A stretch of DNA of 59,312 nucleotides from Lachnospiraceae bacterium (GTDB taxonomy: Bacteria; Bacillota; Clostridia; Lachnospirales; Lachnospiraceae): positions 1-59,312 of the forward strand of contig JAETQH010000023.1 of the NCBI GenBank assembly GCA_021770785.1, written 5' to 3'. Both the position numbers and the translations under genes were made by a program. Every line of letters starts with the position of its first letter. The first letter of the stretch is position 1. The notes under the pieces were generated by a model. It saw only the letters and a program-made list of their open reading frames with translations. It did no database searches and had not been told where the DNA came from. Positions 18,830 to 26,904 of this stretch are shown one piece after another.

Positions 18830-19540
18830 ATGGTACGGATTGCCTTGGTGGAGGATGACCCGATATACAGGAAAGAATTGGAAATGTATTTGAAAAAATA
18901 CGAGAAAGAGAGCGGAGAAAACTTTCATATTTCCATATTTACCGATGGGGATGAGATTGTAGAAGAGTATAAGGCGATTTATGACATTATTTTGATGGAC
19001 ATAGAAATGAAGTTCATGGACGGAATGACTGCAGCCGAGCATATACGGGAGTTGGATCAGGAAGTTGTGATTATCTTTATTACCAATATGCCTCAATATG
19101 TTATGAAAGGCTATACGGTGGATGCATTGGATTATGTGCTCAAGCCCATTGGGTATTATGCCTTTTCCCAGAGAATAGACAGAGCACTTGTGCGAATGAA
19201 GAGGCGTACCAGAAAGTTTGTGACGGTTCCTGTCAAGAGCGGAATACGTAAGATAGATGTGTCAGAACTGACATTTATTGAAGTACAGGATCATGATCTG
19301 GTGTATCATACACTAAAGGAGAGTTTCGCAGCCAGGGGAGCACTGTCTGATGTGGAGGGGATGCTTAGGGACATGCATTTTTTTCGGTGCAACAAGTGCT
19401 ATCTTGTGAACCTGGAATATGTAGAAGCTGTGCAAAATAATGATGTATCCGTAGGAGGTACCTGGATCCAGGTGAGCAGATCAAAGAAGAAGGCATTGCT
19501 GGATGCCTTGAATGATTACATGAATGAGGTGAGTAAGTAA
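18830..19540 (+). CDS. LytTR-type response regulator
   Basis: A 236-residue response regulator. The receiver domain (1-120) has the acidic pocket EDD at 8-10, the phospho-accepting Asp57 in LMDIEM and Lys in LKPIG. The C-terminal part (about 135-235) is a LytTR DNA-binding domain (FIEVQDHDLVYHT, then FFRCNKCYLVNL). The frame is open to an ATG at 18800, but the ATG at 18830 is preferred because AGAAAGGAGA precedes it and it begins the receiver fold directly. Its stop overlaps the kinase start by one base, so the two form an AgrA/AgrC-like pair. It is in line with the glycoside operon and probably regulates it. Confidence 0.9.
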   Translation: MVRIALVEDDPIYRKELEMYLKKYEKESGENFHISIFTDGDEIVEEYKAIYDIILMDIEMKFMDGMTAAEHIRELDQEVVIIFITNMPQYVMKGYTVDALDYVLKPIGYYAFSQRIDRALVRMKRRTRKFVTVPVKSGIRKIDVSELTFIEVQDHDLVYHTLKESFAARGALSDVEGMLRDMHFFRCNKCYLVNLEYVEAVQNNDVSVGGTWIQVSRSKKKALLDALNDYMNEVSK

Positions 19541-20856
19541 TGGAAGAACTCAGAGTGAATCTTACAAATACACCGGGCATTTATTATGTAATCGCTTATT
19601 TTCTCAGCAGCTGCCTTTATATCAGGATGAATCCCAGAAGATACAACGGAGTGAAGCTTTGGGGAATACAGCTTCTTTATCTGATGGTATTAGGTTGTTT
19701 TATGGTATTCACGGATAATATAGATAAAGCCTATTTCTGGCCTTGTATGGCAGTGGAATTTTGTCTGCAGTGGGCAGTTATTTATCTGTGCTGTCGAACG
19801 GATGGAAAAAAAGCGTTATATTTTACGATAAGAGCTTTTATCCTTGGAGAGTTTGCAGCTTCACTGGAATGGCAGATGTTCTATTTTGGACTGACCAGTA
19901 TGCAGTTGGAATTGAATATGGGCTGGAATCTGCTTTTCCTTACAGTTTCCCATGGAGTGGTGTTTAGTATTATGTATTTGCTGGAAAAGAATTACCGGGA
20001 AGAGAATGCTACTATGAAGATTACCCATAAGGAACTTCGGGTAGTAGCTTTCCTTGGAATCTCTGTATATGCCATCAGCAACATAAGCTATGTATTCAGA
20101 ACGACACCTTTCAGCAGTCAGTTTCCGGCAGAGATATTTATTATTCGTACACTGGCAGACCTGGGAGGTGTATGTATGCTCTTCGCCTACCATATGCAGC
20201 TTCAGGAATTGCAGTCGCGTCTGGAAAAGGATTTTCTTCAGAGTATGCTGCAGCTTCAATACGAGAATTATAAGATATCGGCAGAGAGTGTAGAGCTTGT
20301 TAATCAGAAATATCATGATTTGAAGCATCAGATTGCTTTTCTGCGTTCGGAGGCAGATTCGGAAGAAAAGAATGCCTGCTTAGAACAGATGGAACAGGAG
20401 ATTAGGGCATACGAGGCTCAGAACAAGACAGGCAATAAGGTACTGGATACGATTCTGACCACGAAGAGTCTGCAATGTCAGAGACAGGGCATCAGTCTGA
20501 CTTGCGTAGTGGACGGAAAAGAAATGGCTTTTATGAATTCCATGGATTTAAGTGCATTATTCGGAAATGCACTGGACAATGCCATTGAAAGTGTTAAGAA
20601 GATTTCAAATCCGGAGAAGCGCCTGATTCATCTGTCTGTTGCGCGACAGAAGAATTTCATGCGTATTCGTGTGGAGAACTGCTACGAGGGGGACATTTGC
20701 TTTGAGAATGGTATGCCGGTCACGTCTAAGCATGATAAGGCTTTCCATGGTTTTGGAACGAAGAGTATCCGGCGTATTGCAGAGAAATACGGAGGCTCTA
20801 TGACGATTCGTGCAGAGAATGGATGGTTCGAGCTTAGAATATTAATACCGCTATAA
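19540..20856 (+). CDS. GHKL-type sensor histidine kinase
   Basis: A 438-residue sensor kinase. The first about 220 residues hold six or seven membrane spans without a large outer domain, as in AgrC-like sensors. A coiled-coil segment (about 220-255) leads to the phospho-accepting His259 in KYHDLKHQ, and the ATP-binding domain follows with the N box (NALDNAIE, near 345) and a C-terminal G box (HGFGTKSIRRI). The GHKL architecture and the one-base overlap with the LytTR regulator show that they work together. The signal could be a peptide or a sugar-related ligand sensed in the membrane; that is not visible. Confidence 0.9.
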   Translation: MEELRVNLTNTPGIYYVIAYFLSSCLYIRMNPRRYNGVKLWGIQLLYLMVLGCFMVFTDNIDKAYFWPCMAVEFCLQWAVIYLCCRTDGKKALYFTIRAFILGEFAASLEWQMFYFGLTSMQLELNMGWNLLFLTVSHGVVFSIMYLLEKNYREENATMKITHKELRVVAFLGISVYAISNISYVFRTTPFSSQFPAEIFIIRTLADLGGVCMLFAYHMQLQELQSRLEKDFLQSMLQLQYENYKISAESVELVNQKYHDLKHQIAFLRSEADSEEKNACLEQMEQEIRAYEAQNKTGNKVLDTILTTKSLQCQRQGISLTCVVDGKEMAFMNSMDLSALFGNALDNAIESVKKISNPEKRLIHLSVARQKNFMRIRVENCYEGDICFENGMPVTSKHDKAFHGFGTKSIRRIAEKYGGSMTIRAENGWFELRILIPL

Positions 20857-20898
20857 AGAAGATATCTGCTCACGGGTTTATAAGTAATGGTCTTCTCA

Positions 20899-20941
20899 AA
20901 AACGGTCAACGGATATATAATATACTTGCATTAACCGTTTT
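20899..20941. promoter_or_regulatory. Dyad around a TATAAT-like box
   Basis: AAAACGGT at 20899-20906 and ACCGTTTT at 20934-20941 are exact inverted repeats that bracket an AT-rich core containing TATATAATATA. This could be an operator over a promoter for the DMT transporter at 21021. No matching -35 box stands out. Confidence 0.3.
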
Positions 20942-21020
20942 AAAGACAGAGAGGATGCTTTTCTTAAGGGGGAGCGTCCATGTTTTAGGTATGAGTTAGA
21001 TTGAGAAAGGAAACAAAGAT

Positions 21021-21881
21021 ATGAAAAAATATTTAGGTATCTTGGGTCTTTTGACGGTAACTATTATATGGGGAGGAGGATTTGTAGCCAGTGATATGGC
21101 ATTAGAGACATTGACGCCATTCCAGATTATGACGGTTCGTTTTTTTATCGCGGCGGTTCTTATGACATTGCTTGGGGGAAAACAACTCCGTACAATTAAA
21201 AAGGAAGAAATAAAATGCGGGTTCTGGCTAGGTACGGCTCTGTTTGCGGCATTTGCCCTTCAGATTATTGGCCTTCAGTATACAACACCTTCAAAGAATG
21301 CATTTCTTACAGCAACGAACGTGGTGTTTGTGCCGTTTATCGCATTGGTCATATATAAGAAAAAGATTGAAACGAGAAGCCTGATTGGAGCAGGAATGGC
21401 CATTATAGGTGCAGGAGTATTATCTCTCCAAAGTGATTTTTCCGTGAATCCGGGAGATGGATTGACATTGTTGTGTGCAGTAGGATTTGCGTTTCAGATT
21501 TTCCTGACAGGAGAATTTGTGGGAAGAATTCGGCCTTCGGTATTGAACTTTTTACAGATGGCAACAGCATGTATATTGTCGGTTATCGGTTTATTTGTAA
21601 GTGGAGAGTTCCATTTTGCGCCTTCTATGAAGAGTATACTTGCTGTCTTATATCTTGGTGTTGTAAGTACAACGGTCTGTTATCTTCTTCAGACGGTATC
21701 ACAAAAGTATGTGGATGAGACGAAATCAGCAATTATCTTATCGATGGAGGCGGTATTTGGAACCGTGTTCTCGGTAATTCTTCTGGATGAAAAGGTGACA
21801 ATGAGAATGCTTCTTGGCTCGGCGCTTATATTATCGGCAGTTTTAATTTCTGAAATCCAGCCCAAAAAGATAAAAGCGTAA
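21021..21881 (+). CDS. EamA/DMT-family transporter
   Basis: A 286-residue protein with ten predicted membrane spans in two EamA repeats (about 1-140 and 150-280). The first repeat begins with the typical WGGGFVASDMAL and the second ends with GSALILSAVLISE. The family exports metabolites, drugs or amino acids; the cargo cannot be read here. GAGAAAGGAAA lies just before the ATG. It stands alone: a separate promoter region lies upstream and a large inverted repeat downstream. Confidence 0.85.
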   Translation: MKKYLGILGLLTVTIIWGGGFVASDMALETLTPFQIMTVRFFIAAVLMTLLGGKQLRTIKKEEIKCGFWLGTALFAAFALQIIGLQYTTPSKNAFLTATNVVFVPFIALVIYKKKIETRSLIGAGMAIIGAGVLSLQSDFSVNPGDGLTLLCAVGFAFQIFLTGEFVGRIRPSVLNFLQMATACILSVIGLFVSGEFHFAPSMKSILAVLYLGVVSTTVCYLLQTVSQKYVDETKSAIILSMEAVFGTVFSVILLDEKVTMRMLLGSALILSAVLISEIQPKKIKA

Positions 21882-21966
21882 AAATAATACCATATTTTGG
21901 TACTGCATCTAATGGCAAAATGGAAAAATACATTATTTCTGTGGTTGGGAATAGTGTGTTTTTTTG

Positions 21967-22025
21967 TACCACATAACGAATAAGACGGCAAAATTGCACT
22001 TTGCCGTCTTATTCGCTATGTGGTA
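21967..22025. repeat. 26-bp near-perfect inverted repeat overlapping a promoter
   Basis: Left arm 21967-21992 and right arm 22000-22025 match as reverse complements at 25 of 26 positions, with a 7-base loop (ATTGCAC). The middle part, AAGACGGCAAA/TTTGCCGTCTT, is a strong stem. There is no clean T-run on the plus side, although T-rich stretches flank it. The right arm also contains the -35 and most of the extended -10 element of the next promoter, so DNA structure and promoter are superimposed. Confidence 0.75.
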
Positions 22026-22029
22026 TAAT
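22001..22029 (+). promoter_or_regulatory. Extended -10 promoter of the diguanylate cyclase gene
   Basis: TTGCCG at 22001-22006 and TGGTATAAT at 22021-22029 (extended -10 plus a perfect TATAAT), 17 bases apart. A second hairpin follows in the leader: TTGCACAAA at 22063-22071 and TTTGTGCAA at 22091-22099, which might act as an attenuator ahead of the start codon at 22131. Confidence 0.6.
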
Positions 22030-22130
22030 TTTCAAAAAAGAGGGATGCAACTTTATAAACCATTGCACAAAAGCGTAAAATAAAGGCTTCTTTGTGCAAA
22101 ATAAATAAGAAAGTATAGAGAGTTATTTAT

Positions 22131-23657
22131 ATGTTGGCGCTGGTTAAGACATCTGTAACATGCCTTTTAATTACGTTATATATGGTGGCATTTTATTATC
22201 GAAAACCGCATATCCCAGTTAAATCTACCAGAATCTTTCAGTGGCTTATCGCCGTGGCGATTGTAAATTCCACCTTTGATCTGATTACTATTTGTACGGT
22301 AAATCACAGAGAAGTGGTTCCGGATTTGGTGAATCTCATTGCCCATATCATTTATCTGCTGTCCATATTGGGCTTCATCTATCTTTTGTTTGTATATATG
22401 AGAAGCTATCTGGAAGTAGATTTGAGATTTACCAGGACCATAAAAATACTGCATAGTCTGCCTGTTGTGGTATCGACTGTGGGGATTTTTGTATTGCCAA
22501 TCACATATGTTCAGGGAATAACCACCGATTATTCCTTAGGCCCTAAAGCCTATGCGCTTTACACAAGTCTGGTGATTTATCTGATTTTGATTTTATATTA
22601 CTGTCTCCGCTACTGGAAGATTTTGGATAAGGACAAAAGACTGGCAATCGTTCTTGCCGTACCGCTCTATATAGTGACGGCTTTGATTCAGATGCTGATT
22701 CCGGAAACGCTGGTGGTAGTGGTTTGCTCAACGCTTATTCTCCTTGGTCTGGTATTGAGCAATGAGAATATAGAAAAATACCTGGACGAGAAATCCATGT
22801 TGTTCAATCAGTATTCTTTTGAGAAGGTGTTGGAGGAATTTGATTTCGATAAACAGAAACTGGTTACAGGCGTCCTGTGTTTTTGCAAGACAGAAAACAA
22901 TTTGGACTGGAAACAGGATGTCCTGATTTTAAATGCTATCTACAGGGAATTCAAGCAATACCGCCTGTATGGATACCGGATCGGTGAAAACGGTGTGGTA
23001 TTTATCAGCAGTACACAGGAAAAAGCGAAGGCCGTGCTTGACGGGATTAGAAGCAGTATGGAAGAAGATTACGATAAAGAGACGATAAGCATTGAGACAA
23101 AGGTTCTGTCGGAGGAAAGTGCGGCTGACAGATACAGTTGTATGCGAAGTATTATCTTCTTTTGCACGGAGGTGGGAAACCGGATTGCCTATATTGATTA
23201 TCTCACCAATATCTATAACAGGAACGCGTTAGAGAGGGATTTGAATAAGCAGCAGGAGCAGGGAAACACTTATTACTTTATTGCCGATTTAAACGGTCTG
23301 AAACGGGTAAATGATACCATGGGTCATTCTGCGGGTGATAAGCTGCTGCAGGATTTTGCCTGTCTGCTGGCTGAGGCGGTGGGAGATGACGGAAGAGCCT
23401 ATCGGCAGGGGGGAGATGAATTTGCCGTGTTATATGATAAAGAAGCACAGACTTTGATACAGGAGCTGGAGAAGAAGTGCCGGATTTATAATCAGTCTGG
23501 CGTGGTTCCTGTCAGCTATGCCATTGGCTATTGCCGGCTGGAGGACGAAGGATTCCGGGATGTGGCGGATCAGATGATGTATGAGGATAAGAGACGGAAA
23601 AAACAGGCGTTCAATGTAGAAAAAGAATACGATGAGATAAAAAATAATTTTGCATGA
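22131..23657 (+). CDS. Diguanylate cyclase with 7TM N-terminal sensor
   Basis: A 508-residue protein that should make cyclic di-GMP from two GTP. Seven hydrophobic spans fill residues about 5-220, resembling the 7TM module found on some histidine kinases and cyclases. A linker region (about 230-350) precedes the GGDEF domain, which starts near IDYLTNIYNRNALE and has an intact active loop, GGDEF, at 427-431. No RxxD inhibitory site sits at the usual place before it, so product feedback may be absent. The ligand of the sensor is unknown. The chemoreceptor gene starts 29 bases downstream. Confidence 0.9.
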   Translation: MLALVKTSVTCLLITLYMVAFYYRKPHIPVKSTRIFQWLIAVAIVNSTFDLITICTVNHREVVPDLVNLIAHIIYLLSILGFIYLLFVYMRSYLEVDLRFTRTIKILHSLPVVVSTVGIFVLPITYVQGITTDYSLGPKAYALYTSLVIYLILILYYCLRYWKILDKDKRLAIVLAVPLYIVTALIQMLIPETLVVVVCSTLILLGLVLSNENIEKYLDEKSMLFNQYSFEKVLEEFDFDKQKLVTGVLCFCKTENNLDWKQDVLILNAIYREFKQYRLYGYRIGENGVVFISSTQEKAKAVLDGIRSSMEEDYDKETISIETKVLSEESAADRYSCMRSIIFFCTEVGNRIAYIDYLTNIYNRNALERDLNKQQEQGNTYYFIADLNGLKRVNDTMGHSAGDKLLQDFACLLAEAVGDDGRAYRQGGDEFAVLYDKEAQTLIQELEKKCRIYNQSGVVPVSYAIGYCRLEDEGFRDVADQMMYEDKRRKKQAFNVEKEYDEIKNNFA

Positions 23658-23685
23658 ACTGATGTTCAGGATGGGAGGACTACAT

Positions 23686-25170
23686 ATGAATTTTTCGGAA
23701 AAAAAGTATGCGAACCGGACGGCCATGATCGGGCATACGATGATTGACATAGTGCTTTTTTTGGCATATCTGCTGGAGGTATTCAAGGGTTCTAGAACAA
23801 TCGGTTACTTTATGGTTTTTGCAGTGATGACGGTGGTGCCTGTTGTCGTGGAGTGGATGATCTTTAAAAAGAATCCTGAGAGCGAAGCAATTAAACATAT
23901 TATTGGTATTACATATGGGATTCTGTATTTATTTGTTATTTTCACAACCAACAGCCTTACGCCGTTTACCTATGCATTTCCAATGTTTATCGTTATTATC
24001 CTTTACATGGATGTACGATTCAATATTTTGATCAGCATAGTTGCTTTTCTTGGAAATGTGATATATGTAGTTTGTTATGCGCTTACGGTGGGCTATGCAT
24101 CTGCGGAAATCCCAGATGTAGAGATCCGGATAGCTTCTACTTTTCTTACAGCTGTGTTTATGATCATAACCACTGTTGCAGTAACCAGGGTGAATGATTA
24201 TAAGCTGAGGCAGATTCAGGATAAGACAGATGAGACAAGCGAACTGATGGGAAATGTTTTGATGTCTTCGCAGGAAATGATTGCGAATATTACGGAAATT
24301 ACTCAGCAGATGTCCGACCTGGGAGAGTCTGTTTCCAGAGTGCATGATGCGATGGGAAATGTTTCTTCCGGAAGTACGGAGACTGCGGAGGCAGTGGAGG
24401 TGCAGATGCAGCGCACGGAGCAGATTCAGACCCATATCCAAAATGTCAAGGGAACGGCGGCACAGATGGAAGAGCATATTAATGATACGATGCAGAAAGT
24501 GTTTACTGGCAGGGAGCAGATGGATGTTCTTACAGAGCAGGTAGAAAAGTCGAAGACGGCCAATGCGCAGGTGCTGATAAAGATGGAAGAGCTGAACGCC
24601 TACACCAATCAGATGAATACGATCATAGAGACGATCAGCAGTATTGCAAGCAACACCGGAATGTTGGCACTGAACGCTTCTATTGAGGCAGCGCGGGCAG
24701 GAGATTCCGGAAGAGGGTTTGCGGTAGTGGCAAGCCAGATTTCCGAGCTGGCTAAAAAGACGCAGGTCGCAACCTCCGATATTACCAGCCTGATTCAGAA
24801 TATCAACGCAGAATTGGGGCAGGTGTCGGAGGCGGTAGATGTGGTTACGAGAAGTAATGAAGCAAATGTTGATAGCAGCAATGTGGTAAAGAGCAACTTT
24901 ATCGGTATCTCCGAAGGTACGGAGAATATCAGTAAGAGCACGGAGACACTGCTGTCCATAATTGAGGATTTATCACAAGCCAACGGGGACATTGTGGAAA
25001 ACATCCGGACAATCTCGGCGATTACAGAAGAGATTTCAGCCCAAGCCAATGAGACCTTCAATACCTGTGATGAAAATTCTCAGATGGTAGACTCTGTCCG
25101 ACAGATTGTCGGTAAACTAAACGAGAGCGCACAGAAGATGCAGCAGGATAACGGAACCGTTCAGCTATGA
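23686..25170 (+). CDS. Methyl-accepting chemotaxis protein without HAMP
   Basis: A 494-residue receptor. Residues about 15-190 contain five or six membrane spans and no large outer domain; the signalling domain follows directly, without a recognisable HAMP linker. The conserved hairpin tip is [17 protein letters not shown] near residue 330. The ATG at 23686 is chosen (GGGAGG upstream); the frame is open to a TTG at 23650 inside the previous gene. Placement right after the diguanylate cyclase suggests a common membrane signal feeding both chemotaxis and c-di-GMP, which is inference. Confidence 0.88.
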   Translation: MNFSEKKYANRTAMIGHTMIDIVLFLAYLLEVFKGSRTIGYFMVFAVMTVVPVVVEWMIFKKNPESEAIKHIIGITYGILYLFVIFTTNSLTPFTYAFPMFIVIILYMDVRFNILISIVAFLGNVIYVVCYALTVGYASAEIPDVEIRIASTFLTAVFMIITTVAVTRVNDYKLRQIQDKTDETSELMGNVLMSSQEMIANITEITQQMSDLGESVSRVHDAMGNVSSGSTETAEAVEVQMQRTEQIQTHIQNVKGTAAQMEEHINDTMQKVFTGREQMDVLTEQVEKSKTANAQVLIKMEELNAYTNQMNTIIETISSIASNTGMLALNASIEAARAGDSGRGFAVVASQISELAKKTQVATSDITSLIQNINAELGQVSEAVDVVTRSNEANVDSSNVVKSNFIGISEGTENISKSTETLLSIIEDLSQANGDIVENIRTISAITEEISAQANETFNTCDENSQMVDSVRQIVGKLNESAQKMQQDNGTVQL

Positions 25171-25178
25171 TTGCTGAA

Positions 25179-25292
25179 ATGAATAAAAAAATAAACTACC
25201 ATCCATTGACGGCAACTCCTTTTAAGAGAAACCACACTTATATGGAGTTAGTACCCTGTGCAGCGCTGCATTCCTATATCAGATGCGACTGA
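25179..25292 (+). pseudogene. Short frame resembling AraC-family N-terminus (remnant?)
   Basis: A 37-codon frame from an ATG at 25179 ending at 25292. The stretch MELVPCAALHSYIRC resembles the start of some AraC-type regulators, where a Pro-Cys-x-x-Leu-x-x-Tyr-Ile motif is followed by a cupin domain, but here a stop follows at once. No ribosome-binding site is obvious. It may be a relic of a lost regulator; it may equally be chance. Confidence 0.3.
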
Positions 25293-25401
25293 ATCCCATT
25301 TGCTGCGTGAATTTAAAAGATATCATTCTATGGACATACATAAGGCGAAGGCGGTTGCTTTCAATGACAAGGGTATACTGTAAAAAAAAGATGAGAAAGC
25401 A

Positions 25402-25432
25402 AAGAAGGAGTCGAGAGGCTCCTTCTTTTGTT
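25402..25432 (+). terminator. Intrinsic terminator
   Basis: AAGAAGGAG at 25402-25410 pairs with CTCCTTCTT at 25419-25427, followed by a T-rich tail. It ends the diguanylate cyclase/chemoreceptor unit before the sodium symporter. The rest of 25293-25518 holds no supported gene. Confidence 0.75.
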
Positions 25433-25461
25433 AATCTGTATTTCCATATACCAGACAGGTA

Positions 25462-25470
25462 TGGTACAAT
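25462..25470 (+). promoter_or_regulatory. Extended -10 element before the sodium symporter
   Basis: TGGTACAAT has the TGn extension plus a one-mismatch -10 box, 49 bases before the start codon at 25519. No good -35 box was found, as is common for extended -10 promoters. Confidence 0.45.
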
Positions 25471-25518
25471 ATCATTAGTCAAGCAGCAAGAAATTTCTAC
25501 AAAAAGGAGAATTTTTAC

Positions 25519-26874
25519 ATGGAACGAGAAAATTTTGGCTCCCGTCTGGGGTTTATTCTGGTGAGCGCAGGCTGTGCCATTGGAATTGGAAACGTATGGC
25601 GCTTTCCCTACGTGGTAGGGGAAAACGGCGGCGCTGTATTTGTACTTTTTTATCTGCTTTTTTTGTTGTGCATGGGCGTACCGGTGCTGACGATGGAGCT
25701 TGCGGTGGGACGTGGCGGCAGGAAGAGCGCAGTTTTAGCTTATAAGGCGTTAGAAAAGCCGGGAAACAAGTGGCATATCCACGGCTGGTTCTGCATGGTG
25801 GGCTGCTACCTTTTGATGATGTATTACACCACCGTTTCCGGCTGGATGGTCAGTTATTTTTATAAATTCGTCACCGGGAAATTTCGATCCGGCATGGATG
25901 CTTCTGCGGTAAGCGGAGTGTTCAGTGAGTTGTGTTCTAATCCGGTGGAAATGACGGTTTGGATGGCGGTTACTGTTTTCGCAGGCTTTGCCGTTTGCAG
26001 TTTTGGGTTGCAGAACGGTTTGGAGCGCATTACAAAAGTTATGATGCTGGCGCTGCTGGGACTGATTATAGTGCTGGCAGTACATAGCGCGGCACTCTCC
26101 GGGGCAGGGGAAGGTATTGCATTTTACCTGATGCCGGATTTTAAAAGAACGCAGGAGGCTGGTCTGGGAAATGTCATCACAGCAGCGATGAATCAGGCAT
26201 TTTTCACCTTAAGCCTGGGAATTGGTGCTATGGAGATTTTCGGAAGCTATATGTCAAAGGAGCACACCTTGGTGGGAGAGGCCGTGAGGATTTGTTCTTT
26301 GGATACATTTGTGGCATTGATGTCAGGCCTGATCATTTTTCCCGCCTGTTTTTCCTTTGGCATAGAGCCAAATGCAGGACCGTCCCTGATTTTTGAGACG
26401 CTGCCGAATGTGTTTATCAACATGCAGGGAGGACGTATCTGGGGTGCATTATTTTTTCTGTTTATGACCTTTGCCAGCTTTTCCACGGTAATAGCCGTGT
26501 TTGAAAACCTGCTGGCAGGCTGTATTGATAATTTTGGCTGGAGCAGAAAAAAGGCATCCGCTATCAACTGTATTATTGTTTTTATAGCTAGTATTCCCTG
26601 TGTGCTGGGATATAATCTGTGGAGCGGGCTACATATCATTGGAGGAAGAGATGTGTTGGACAGCGAAGATTTTCTTGTCAGCAATCTGCTGCTGCCGGCA
26701 GGCAGCCTTGTATTTCTTTTGTTCTGCGTGACAAAATGGGGCTGGGGGTTTGATAAATATTTAGAGGAGGCAAATACGGGAAAGGGATTAAAACTGCCGA
26801 AGTGGCTGAAAAATTATTTCAGGTTTGTTCTGCCTGTTTTGATGTTGATTATCTTGATTCAGGGACTGCGGTAA
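25519..26874 (+). CDS. Sodium-dependent transporter, NSS/SNF family
   Basis: A 451-residue protein with about eleven membrane spans, of the neurotransmitter:sodium symporter family (LeuT fold). The signature in the first unwound helix, GCAIGIGNVWRFPY, is at residues 18-31 and the GGGAF-type loop (NGGAVF) follows. These proteins import amino acids or amines with Na+. Bacterial members commonly have 11 or 12 spans. AAAAAGGAGAA precedes the start. The next gene begins 30 bases after its stop, so it probably shares a transcript with the glycosidase-like lipoprotein and hybrid kinase. Confidence 0.9.
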   Translation: MERENFGSRLGFILVSAGCAIGIGNVWRFPYVVGENGGAVFVLFYLLFLLCMGVPVLTMELAVGRGGRKSAVLAYKALEKPGNKWHIHGWFCMVGCYLLMMYYTTVSGWMVSYFYKFVTGKFRSGMDASAVSGVFSELCSNPVEMTVWMAVTVFAGFAVCSFGLQNGLERITKVMMLALLGLIIVLAVHSAALSGAGEGIAFYLMPDFKRTQEAGLGNVITAAMNQAFFTLSLGIGAMEIFGSYMSKEHTLVGEAVRICSLDTFVALMSGLIIFPACFSFGIEPNAGPSLIFETLPNVFINMQGGRIWGALFFLFMTFASFSTVIAVFENLLAGCIDNFGWSRKKASAINCIIVFIASIPCVLGYNLWSGLHIIGGRDVLDSEDFLVSNLLLPAGSLVFLLFCVTKWGWGFDKYLEEANTGKGLKLPKWLKNYFRFVLPVLMLIILIQGLR

Positions 26875-26904
26875 ATAATGGGATTATCCATGGAAAAGGG
26901 TGTT

